DNA from: an uncultured Ignavibacteria bacterium | GTDB lineage: Bacteria; Bacteroidota; Ignavibacteria; Kapaibacteriales; UBA2268 | Assembly: GCA_903862655.1 (NCBI GenBank) | Contig: CAIOZA010000126.1 | Location: 1-44,582 of the forward strand | Reading direction: 5' to 3' | Length of the DNA stretch: 44,582 nt | Shown here: piece by piece, positions 1 through 6,827 of the stretch | Layout: each line of letters begins with the position of its first letter | Numbering within the stretch: the stretch's first letter is position 1 | Translations under genes and position numbers: made by a program | The notes under the pieces: generated by a model | Database searches by the model: none | What the model saw: the letters and a program-made list of their open reading frames with translations, nothing else | What the model was told of the DNA's origin: nothing

Positions 1-921
1 ACGTAACTCATTTGCATTATAACCTATGGCTTTATCATCGGGATATAGCTTCTGAATTCTTGATAAAGTATTTGTTAAAACCTCTGAATTGGGTTTACCA
101 TGGCATTGCAAACACATTTTATCGATCATAATAGGATAATAGCAAACATATCCGTTCCCATTTTTTATTAACTCAGGCTTTACCGTCTCACCCAGAGCCA
201 ACATAGTCTTTGACTTTTGAATATAAGCTAATTCATTGGGATTAGCTACGTTCTTAGGGTTTCTATTCTTATCGGACACACGCTTTATCTTAATATCCAA
301 TGCTTTAGCCATGCTGTCAGTTAATGTTAAAGCCCTAGTTGAACAAAATTCCAATGCGTCATCGGTTCCTTTGGTATTAATTGCATTTAATAAACTTTTT
401 CCGAGAACAGATTTTGTCTGGTTTGCATAGCTCTGTCCCTGCTCCAATGGATTAAGCTCATTTATCAATCCAGAAAACTTAGTTTTTTCCTTGGGATATT
501 GTTTTTCGTACCATCCAGCTTTTTCAATGTCGGAGTAATAAATATAATTAGCAATGCTGCTTAATTGCTTTTTGCTATAGCTCATTTGTGGCATCAACCC
601 ATATGTAGAAACTGCATCCGGCATTTTTGCCGACTTTTCAGAAGGTTTGGTTAGAAAGGCAATAAAATCTTTTACAAATTGATTCTTGCTCTTTGACCCC
701 GACAAATAGCGCTGCTTAACTGCTCCCATAGCCGGTGCTACAGTTGGTGAGGAAGTCATACTTGGATTGTGGCAACTAAAGCAATTATCATCAACAAGTT
801 TAAATCCTTCAGCTAACACTTTGTGTGATGGTGTTGATTTGATTACTTTTTCGTTCTCCTTTGATTCATTTCTGCTTACTAAAGCAATGAATAGCACAAG
901 AATGAGAATTAATTTTTTCAT
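1..921 (-). CDS. Dihaem c-type cytochrome with Tll0287-like domain, 3' end off window
   Basis: The reading frame starts at an ATG at 921 and stays open for 307 codons to the left window edge, so the C-terminus is missing. Residues 1-16 form a signal peptide (MKKLILILVLFIALVS). A class I cytochrome-like part carries CFSCH at residues 47-51. From about residue 160 the protein resembles the Tll0287-like domain (DUF3365), with a conserved Cys at 193 that in this family can be an axial haem ligand, the stretch RNPKNVANPNE, and CLQCHGK at 270-276 followed by the typical YPDDKAIGY and a final LR. Members are periplasmic haem proteins, often redox or gas sensors, but the substrate here is unknown. 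The fusion of a mono-haem domain to a Tll0287-like domain is clear. Read by hand on the reverse strand. Confident on family, not on role. Confidence 0.85.
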   Translation of the reverse strand, partial: MKKLILILVLFIALVSRNESKENEKVIKSTPSHKVLAEGFKLVDDNCFSCHNPSMTSSPTVAPAMGAVKQRYLSGSKSKNQFVKDFIAFLTKPSEKSAKMPDAVSTYGLMPQMSYSKKQLSSIANYIYYSDIEKAGWYEKQYPKEKTKFSGLINELNPLEQGQSYANQTKSVLGKSLLNAINTKGTDDALEFCSTRALTLTDSMAKALDIKIKRVSDKNRNPKNVANPNELAYIQKSKTMLALGETVKPELIKNGNGYVCYYPIMIDKMCLQCHGKPNSEVLTNTLSRIQKLYPDDKAIGYNANELR

Positions 922-1073
922 TTTTTTGATCGAATAGTATTTAAAAAATAATTATTAGCTATTGCGTTAATTATTAATTAACATCGTTTCAAGAGCTTTT
1001 TTATTGAGTCTTAGATTTAAGTTCAGGGCAATGGTGCAGGATAGTGTTTTTCCAACTTATAATATTGTGCGAG

Positions 1074-1089
1074 TATTTTCGTTTGAAAA
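1074..1089 (+). repeat. 16-nt repeat TATTTTCGTTTGAAAA, copy 1 (possible promoter element)
   Basis: Identical to positions 3194-3209. Both copies lie just upstream of a small plus-strand gene, 54 nt and 16 nt before the ATG. A promoter or operator role is inference from position only; the sequence loosely resembles the Bacteroidota -7 element. Confidence 0.4.
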
Positions 1090-1142
1090 TGATACCGGGT
1101 TATTAAATTATTGATTTTTAAGGTTATTGGAGGGAATTTAGC

Positions 1143-1517
1143 ATGGGTATGTTCAAGAAAAAAGTAAAAATCTCAAATATCTATGATAACTCAAAATATT
1201 TTGAAGCTGACTTTTGGGTTGACACCGGTGCTTTGTATTCATTTGTACCGGAAGATTTTTTAGAGAAAATTGATTTTGAAATAATCGAAAACAGATCAAT
1301 GGTTTTTGCAGATGGTAGAATTGGACGTTGTCCATTCGGAATTGTTAATTTTGAAATAGAAGGTTTCGAAAATAAAATAGCTTGTCCAATTGTTGCCGGA
1401 ACAAAAGGTTCTATGTTTCTTTTGGGAGCAACTGCTTTGGAAAATTTTGGAGTAGAGGTTGATACCGTTTCAAAAACATTGCATCCTATACTTGCCATAA
1501 TTGCCGGTTTTCATTAA
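1143..1517 (+). CDS. Small retropepsin-like (clan AA) aspartic protease-like protein
   Basis: A 124-residue soluble protein without signal peptide. It carries the aspartyl-protease signature VDTGALYSFVP (Asp27-Thr28-Gly29) and near its end the stretch LLGATALENFGVEVD, which fits the hydrophobic-Gly motif and following helix of retroviral-type proteases. Bacterial proteins of this size and layout are usually annotated as clan AA aspartic proteases and would need to dimerise to be active. The ATG follows a good ribosome binding site, GGAGGG at 1129-1134. A 16-nt element (1074-1089) upstream is repeated before another small gene at 3225. Physiological substrate unknown. Confidence 0.7.
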   Translation: MGMFKKKVKISNIYDNSKYFEADFWVDTGALYSFVPEDFLEKIDFEIIENRSMVFADGRIGRCPFGIVNFEIEGFENKIACPIVAGTKGSMFLLGATALENFGVEVDTVSKTLHPILAIIAGFH

Positions 1518-1637
1518 GTTACATCATTCAGCACAGCAGCAGTAGCATATTTCCGGGCTCTGGTAAAAATGAATGAGCAAACATCTGATAAAAGTAATGG
1601 TGTTATGCAGTAAAGAAATTGATTAATTAATTGGCGA

Positions 1638-3134
1638 ATGAAGATGAAAAAAATAATTTTTCTTATGTGTTCATTTTACTTAGTATTATTTTCAGAAAAC
1701 CTTAAATCTGGAATCTCATATAATGCTATTGCCCTTACTTTGAGGATGCAAAATTCTATTAAGCTAGATTACAAATTATGTGCCTCTATTGATTCAATGC
1801 TTAAATCCTCAATTCAATTAGATACCAACTTAAAAAAAATATCCGCTATGCTAACAAGTAGTTGGAATGACATAATAATACATCCAAATCAACAAAATAT
1901 TCCATGGATTGATACTTTATTAAAATCTGGAACATATTCGGGTGATCCATATATTGATTCTTTAAATAATGCCTTCAAATTAATTAAAGTAGAAAGCTCT
2001 TTCGGGTATCTTATTCTAACATTTAATGACACTTTACGTGTTGATTTGCTGGCTGAAATGTATAAAAAGCATCAGGATATTTTCAATGTAGGACTAAATC
2101 ATTATTATTATACTGGCTTTGAAAGTGATATAAGTTATTTATCTGAATGTGGTAAAAATAAATTTGTATTTTCCAAAATATCGCATTCCGGACCATTTTG
2201 TTATATCCAAGTCGATTTTAATAATAATATCTACACATCTAAAATCATTAAATATGATTCAATAAGAAATAAACCGACAATCTATTTATGGAATATCCCC
2301 GATTATTATAATTGTACTGTTTTCAAATCAGTTGATGAGATTATAGATTCAATTAATCATTCTTCAAACTGGTGGGTTAGACAGCATGGAATTGAATGCT
2401 CATATCGTCTCTTAAATTCAAATGAAAGATGGAGCTATGGAGACGATGATAAAATATTTAATTTACTTAAAAAGGAAATTGATCCTCGTTGGCAAGAATT
2501 TATTACTCTCTATCAGAATATTTCACAAGATGATTTATGTCTGTATGTTAGGGAATCGGCTTCTAATGCAATAGAAAAAATAAAATTTCCTTTCACCACT
2601 CACTGTATATCAAGTGAAGTTATTGATTCTTCTGGGTATATAAGAGTTAAATTATCATGGTCACATCAATTTCATGGCGTTACAAATTACAAATTACAAA
2701 TTTTAAAATTTTTTGCTAATGAATATAAGAATGTATATTTAGACTCGGCGATTACAGATACAACATTCACTTTTTCTGATCCAGGTGTTGGTAAATATGC
2801 ATGCATTGTGGAAGCAAAAAATGGATTTGGATGGGAATTATTTGATTCCAAGAAAAATTACTGTTATTTTGATATTGGAACTTCTGAAGTTATATTTAAT
2901 AATGATGATGATGATTTTCCTGGTATTTCCCCCGACCCAGTAACTGACTACCTTCAAATCAATTCAGCAAAAGAATTTGACAAAATCGAAATCTTCTCCA
3001 TTCTCGGCTTAAAGGTTTTGGAAACAGAGTGGCAAGAAACGCTCGATGTTAGAAATCTACCTGAAGGTATTTATTTTTTAATTATTAAATCAGAAAATTT
3101 TACAAAAGCAAAGAAATTCGTAATCATTAGATAA
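1638..3134 (+). CDS. Secreted protein with T9SS C-terminal sorting domain
   Basis: 498 residues with an N-terminal signal peptide (MKMKKIIFLMCSFYLVLFS). The long middle part has no family I recognise. Residues about 330-400 look like a fibronectin type III or Ig-like beta sandwich (alternating strands around YIRVKLSWSH and FTFSDPGVGKYACIVEA). The last ~75 residues are a type IX secretion sorting domain: a PDPVTDYLQI start, the core IEIFSILGLKVLE, the NLPEGIYFLII strand pair and a final KKFVIIR. The protein is therefore predicted to cross the outer membrane and be surface-attached or released. Start could be the ATG at 1638 or at 1644. A terminator follows directly. Part of its sorting-domain sequence is repeated at 3673-3741. 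Confidence 0.75.
   Translation: MKMKKIIFLMCSFYLVLFSENLKSGISYNAIALTLRMQNSIKLDYKLCASIDSMLKSSIQLDTNLKKISAMLTSSWNDIIIHPNQQNIPWIDTLLKSGTYSGDPYIDSLNNAFKLIKVESSFGYLILTFNDTLRVDLLAEMYKKHQDIFNVGLNHYYYTGFESDISYLSECGKNKFVFSKISHSGPFCYIQVDFNNNIYTSKIIKYDSIRNKPTIYLWNIPDYYNCTVFKSVDEIIDSINHSSNWWVRQHGIECSYRLLNSNERWSYGDDDKIFNLLKKEIDPRWQEFITLYQNISQDDLCLYVRESASNAIEKIKFPFTTHCISSEVIDSSGYIRVKLSWSHQFHGVTNYKLQILKFFANEYKNVYLDSAITDTTFTFSDPGVGKYACIVEAKNGFGWELFDSKKNYCYFDIGTSEVIFNNDDDDFPGISPDPVTDYLQINSAKEFDKIEIFSILGLKVLETEWQETLDVRNLPEGIYFLIIKSENFTKAKKFVIIR
2982..3050 (+). repeat. Duplicated T9SS sorting-domain segment, copy 1
   Basis: 69 nt inside the T9SS gene, coding KIEIFSILGLKVLETEWQE and a few residues more. 63 of 69 bases match positions 3673-3741 by hand alignment without gaps. 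Confidence 0.85.
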
Positions 3135-3141
3135 TTGAAAT

Positions 3142-3169
3142 AAAAGCCCTTCCACTACGAAGGGCTTTT
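3142..3169 (+). terminator. Rho-independent terminator
   Basis: Nine-base perfect stem AAAAGCCCT / AGGGCTTTT with a 10-nt loop, ending in T residues, seven bases after the stop of the T9SS protein gene. Confidence 0.75.
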
Positions 3170-3193
3170 GATTATACAAAAATATTTCTGTTA

Positions 3194-3209
3194 TATTTTC
3201 GTTTGAAAA
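3194..3209 (+). repeat. 16-nt repeat TATTTTCGTTTGAAAA, copy 2 (possible promoter element)
   Basis: Exact copy of 1074-1089. It ends 15 bases before the ATG of the interrupted gene at 3225 and is followed by the ribosome binding site AGGAG at 3213-3217. Confidence 0.4.
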
Positions 3210-3224
3210 AATAGGAGTATGAAT

Positions 3225-3467
3225 ATGAAATATACAAAATATTTTGAATATACGAAACAAAGACCGGATAGGATTGATATTAAAGAGGAATGGATAGCTT
3301 AAGCTTTTTATGAACCAATTTTTGAAGAAATTCAAAACGATGAAAGAATAAGGAGATGGGCAAAAATTCCTGAAGCAGAAGATAAATATCTAAGAATTGT
3401 AATTCTAGAGGATAATGAAACAATTCAAAACGCTTTTTTTGACCGTTCATTTAAGGAGACATTATAA
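3225..3467 (+). pseudogene. Small DUF2283-partner gene interrupted by an in-frame TAA
   Basis: Read from the ATG at 3225 (ribosome binding site AGGAG 3213-3217), the frame codes MKYTKYFEYTKQRPDRIDIK, then EEWIA, hits TAA at 3300-3302 (codon 26), and continues open as AFYEPIFEEIQNDERIRRW through the end FFDRSFKETL, stopping at 3465-3467. Apart from this one stop the 80-codon frame is intact and coherent, so it reads as a single-codon nonsense change or a sequencing error. The C-terminal part (KYLRIVILEDNETIQNAFFDRSF) resembles small proteins that sit next to DUF2283 genes and may have a BrnT/DUF4258-like fold; that assignment is a guess. Its stop overlaps the next start by one base (TAATG), so the two genes form a translationally coupled pair. 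Confidence 0.7.
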
Positions 3468-3667
3468 TGCAAATCAAATATTTTCAAGATACAGATACAT
3501 TATTATTCAATTTCAACAATAATAAGATTTTTGAAACAAAGAATATTAATGATAACATCCTAGTTGAACTTGATGGAAACGGTAATGTTGTTAGTATGTC
3601 TTTCGAGCATGCAAAAAGTGTTGCTGATATTAATGATTTTTCATACCAACAATTTGCTACTGCATAA
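3467..3667 (+). CDS. DUF2283 family small protein
   Basis: 66 residues beginning MQIKYFQDTDTLLFNF, with VELDGNGNVVSMSFEHAK in the middle, the layout of DUF2283 proteins, which often form two-gene units resembling toxin-antitoxin pairs. The ribosome binding site AAGGAG (3453-3458) lies inside the end of the interrupted upstream gene and the start overlaps that gene's stop by one base. No experimentally established function for the family is known to me. The orphan sorting-domain fragment begins only a few bases after its stop. Confidence 0.75.
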   Translation: MQIKYFQDTDTLLFNFNNNKIFETKNINDNILVELDGNGNVVSMSFEHAKSVADINDFSYQQFATA

Positions 3668-3672
3668 TTACT

Positions 3673-3810
3673 AAAATCGAAATCTTCTCCATTCTCGGTT
3701 TAAAGGTTTTAGAAACAGAGTGGCAGGAAAAGATTGATGTTTCTGGGTTATTGGCGGGTGTGTATTTTGTAAGAGTTGGGAAAAGAGTTGAGAAATTTGT
3801 AAAGATATAG
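3673..3810 (+). pseudogene. Orphan T9SS C-terminal sorting-domain remnant
   Basis: An open 45-codon segment with no start codon codes KIEIFSILGLKVLETEWQEK and continues IDVSGLLAGVYFVRVGKRVEKFVKI before a TAG at 3808-3810. It is a T9SS sorting-domain core with its own C-terminal end, out of frame with the DUF2283 gene before it. The first 69 nt match the sorting-domain region of the gene at 1638-3134 (63 of 69 bases). The rest has diverged from it, so this was probably the end of a second T9SS gene whose body is lost. Confidence 0.8.
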
Positions 3811-3891
3811 GAAAAAATTTATTAACATTGTCGATAAATTGAATCAAAAGAGTAAATGCAATAGTTAAGTTTTTTATTAAAGATTAAACTC

Positions 3892-4341
3892 ATGACTAAA
3901 ATACATTTCACAAAAACTATTGATGCAGACGTAAAGAAGGTCTGGCATATAATGCTCGATGATGAGACATACCGCATTTGGACTCAGAAATTCCAGGAAG
4001 GATCTTATTATGAAGGTAGTTGGGAGCTGGGTAGCGAAATCCGGTTTCTGGCTACTGACAATGATGGAAAAATAATGGGTATGTTGAGTTACATTCAGGA
4101 GAACAGGAAGTATCAGTTTGTCTCGATTGTGCATCGTGGGCTGATTTCCGGCGATACAATAGACACAACGAGCGACGAATGTAAGAAATGGGCAGAATCT
4201 TATGAGAACTACACTTTTACCGAAAATGGCGATAAGACTGTGCTTCAGGTTGATATGAATGTCCCCGACGAATACAGCAAAATGATGTCAGACATGTGGA
4301 CCGCAGCTTTGAAAGCTTTAAAAGAGCAAAGCGAGAAATAG
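3892..4341 (+). CDS. SRPBCC (AHSA1/START-like) domain protein
   Basis: 149 residues, cytoplasmic, one domain. The start KIHFTKTIDADVKKVWHIM, then DDETYRIWTQKFQEGSYYEG, and GSEIRFLATDNDGKIMGMLS are typical of the activator-of-Hsp90-like SRPBCC fold, which makes a hydrophobic ligand pocket. The C-terminal helix KMMSDMWTAALKALKEQ closes the fold. Ligand and role are not predictable. It stands alone, with no obvious ribosome binding site, and a hairpin follows at 4455-4485. Confidence 0.8.
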   Translation: MTKIHFTKTIDADVKKVWHIMLDDETYRIWTQKFQEGSYYEGSWELGSEIRFLATDNDGKIMGMLSYIQENRKYQFVSIVHRGLISGDTIDTTSDECKKWAESYENYTFTENGDKTVLQVDMNVPDEYSKMMSDMWTAALKALKEQSEK

Positions 4342-4454
4342 AATTATTTAGGATGCTAGAAATAACAGCAAAATATATCGAATGGGAAAGGTAATTTAAG
4401 CAGGGAACAGTCGGTAAGTTTGCAGTATTGGCAAAATAAAAGCATATAAAGACA

Positions 4455-4485
4455 AATCCCCAAATGCAGTAAGCACCTGGGGATT
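4455..4485. terminator. Hairpin between convergent genes, possible bidirectional terminator
   Basis: AATCCCCA (4455-4462) pairs with TGGGGATT (4478-4485). It sits between the plus-strand SRPBCC gene and the end of the minus-strand ccmF gene. Flanking T runs are weak on both sides. Confidence 0.45.
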
Positions 4486-4526
4486 GTTATAATTAAACAT
4501 GTTAGAAACCTATATAATATAAATAT

Positions 4527-6815
4527 CTAATTCTCCACTATCTCAGATTTTTCTTTCAAATTCTTAACAAATGAAATAATAAATCCCAGAACAATAACCA
4601 TTACACCGATCCATACAAAACTAATAAAAGGTTTGAAGGACACTTCCATGGTGAGAATTTCCAATGGTTCTATGAACTTATCACTTGATTTCTTAAAAGT
4701 AAAAGCAGCTTCAAACTGAGAATTTTCGGTTTGAGAAGGTACAAAACTCCAGAAGGCAATGTCATAGTCTGTGTTAGGTATGTTTTTCCAAACAATGCCA
4801 CTGAACTCAGATGTTGATTTCATTTTAGTAAAGAGTGTGTCGACAGATTCTTTACCTTTATATTTATAAGTGACCAAAGCTCCCAGCAACGGATGATTTT
4901 TATCTGCTTCTTTTGATTGTCCCATTTCAAATTTATCTAACGAAATTGATATGTTCGTATCGAGGAAACATTTGATTGTTTCGGTTTCTCTAATACTTAT
5001 TGATTTGAATTCTTTATCGTAATCCGATGACTTCAAGACCAAATAAACATCTTCCAAAAAGAAACTTTTTATTCCTGGTTCGATAATCGGTGATTTTCTC
5101 TCATTAAAATCACTCCAGTAGACAACAGGATCGATAGAATATTTATTTCCATTCTTTTCCAGGTTTAATCTATACAAGAATTTCTGACGATCTTTGAGTT
5201 CCTTATCAATTTGCAATTTGTCAACAAAGCTTATATTATAGCCACTTATATTCTTTACGTCACCCTTTTTAATTTGAAAACTTACAGAAGAAGATTTAAC
5301 ACCAAGGATAAGAATTCCAATCATAAAGAAGGAGATTCCTATATGAGATAAATAGCCACCAAGAGAAAATGGATTCTTTCTAAGATTATTAATAGCGAAT
5401 TCAGCATTAACTATAAACGAAAAAATTATGGCAAATAACAGAAGAATTGATGTTAATTGAGTTATTCCATAAAAAATAAAAAGGCCTGAGAAAATAAGTG
5501 AAATAAACAAAGACAGAAGAGCCTTTTTAAATATTCCGCCAAATTGCGTTTTTTTCCAACTCATAAATAAACAAATTGCGTTAGAAAGCAGAATCAGAAA
5601 AGCAATAGGAAGATTTGTATCGTTATAGAATGACGTGGCTACTGAGCTTTTCTTAAAACCAAAGAGTTCAGTAATGATAGGCCAGCTTGTTCCAAAGAAC
5701 ACAAGAACAGAGGATAATAAAATAAAAATGGAACCTAGGGCAAGCATAAATTCTCTTGAGGCATAGCTCATATTAATTTTATTACTTGAGATCTCCTTAG
5801 CTCTCATAAAGAATGTGTATAAGCTGAATAAAACAAATAGGATCAGGATGCCGATTAATATAAAATAGACAGTGCTTCCCGGGTCAGTAAAAGAATGAAC
5901 CGATGATGCTCCAAGAATGCCGCTTCTTGTCAAAAATGTTGCATATAATACTAAAATGAATGACACAATTGCAAGTATAAAGTTAGTTTTTACCAATCCG
6001 TCGGTTTTCCTCTGAATAATCATAGTATGTACAAGTGCCATTGAGGTAAGCCATGGTAACAACGAAGAATTCTCAACAGGATCCCAACCCCAGAACCCGC
6101 CCCAACCAAGTGTTTCATAAGCCCAGAAGCCACCAAGCATGATTCCTAATCCTAAAATGGCAGATGCTGACAATACCCATGGATAGGCGAGCTCGACCCA
6201 TTGTTTGTATTCTTTTCGGATTAAAGCAGTAATTGCAAACACAAATGGGATAGCCAATGTAGCATAACCAATAAATAGTATGGGAGGATGAATAACCATC
6301 CAATAGTTTTCAAGAATTGGATTGAGTCCTCTTCCCTCTTCAGGGAGGAATCCGGTCTCAACACCTCTATCTTTAAAGGTTTCCCAAACAAAATCGAAAG
6401 GACTTTTCACAATTAATAACAAAAGTAAAAACATAATTATCAGACCATAGAACCCCATAACCATTGGCTCATAATTCGATTTCTTTGAATAGGGTATCAG
6501 GAAAATGCCTATTATAGCAAAGAAAAGCAACCATAGAAGGAATGATCCCTGTTGACCGGCATAAAACGATGCCATAAGTAAAAATGGGGGCAGCTGACTA
6601 TTAGAATTCTCCCATATATATGTGAACTGATAATTATGGTTGAATATGTTGACTAAAAGTATTCCAGAAACCAAAATGATTCCGGCAATAACTCCATAGA
6701 AAAGTCTCCTTGCCAATACAGTTACTTCTCCTTTTTTTGAATAAGAAACAAGATACAGTATTGAAGAAACTAATGATAATACAAATGCTATATCTATTAT
6801 TATTTTGCCTAGCAT
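4527..6815 (-). CDS. ccmF: Cytochrome c haem lyase subunit CcmF/NrfE family
   Basis: 762 residues, a polytopic inner-membrane protein with about 14 hydrophobic segments. The haem-handling tryptophan-rich WWD motif is at residues 238-255 (WGGFWGWDPVENSSLLPW), preceded by MVIHPP around residue 176 and followed by LVHTMII, which supply the conserved histidines. A periplasmic soluble region lies in the C-terminal third and a last membrane helix near the end. CcmF receives haem from CcmE and attaches it to CXXCH motifs of apocytochromes on the periplasmic side. The start is an ATG with AGGAG seven bases upstream, 12 nt after the OmpA-cytochrome gene, so it is probably the last gene of that operon. 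No other ccm gene lies in the window. Confidence 0.92.
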   Translation of the reverse strand: MLGKIIIDIAFVLSLVSSILYLVSYSKKGEVTVLARRLFYGVIAGIILVSGILLVNIFNHNYQFTYIWENSNSQLPPFLLMASFYAGQQGSFLLWLLFFAIIGIFLIPYSKKSNYEPMVMGFYGLIIMFLLLLLIVKSPFDFVWETFKDRGVETGFLPEEGRGLNPILENYWMVIHPPILFIGYATLAIPFVFAITALIRKEYKQWVELAYPWVLSASAILGLGIMLGGFWAYETLGWGGFWGWDPVENSSLLPWLTSMALVHTMIIQRKTDGLVKTNFILAIVSFILVLYATFLTRSGILGASSVHSFTDPGSTVYFILIGILILFVLFSLYTFFMRAKEISSNKINMSYASREFMLALGSIFILLSSVLVFFGTSWPIITELFGFKKSSVATSFYNDTNLPIAFLILLSNAICLFMSWKKTQFGGIFKKALLSLFISLIFSGLFIFYGITQLTSILLLFAIIFSFIVNAEFAINNLRKNPFSLGGYLSHIGISFFMIGILILGVKSSSVSFQIKKGDVKNISGYNISFVDKLQIDKELKDRQKFLYRLNLEKNGNKYSIDPVVYWSDFNERKSPIIEPGIKSFFLEDVYLVLKSSDYDKEFKSISIRETETIKCFLDTNISISLDKFEMGQSKEADKNHPLLGALVTYKYKGKESVDTLFTKMKSTSEFSGIVWKNIPNTDYDIAFWSFVPSQTENSQFEAAFTFKKSSDKFIEPLEILTMEVSFKPFISFVWIGVMVIVLGFIISFVKNLKEKSEIVEN

Positions 6816-6827
6816 TGAATTCTCCTA

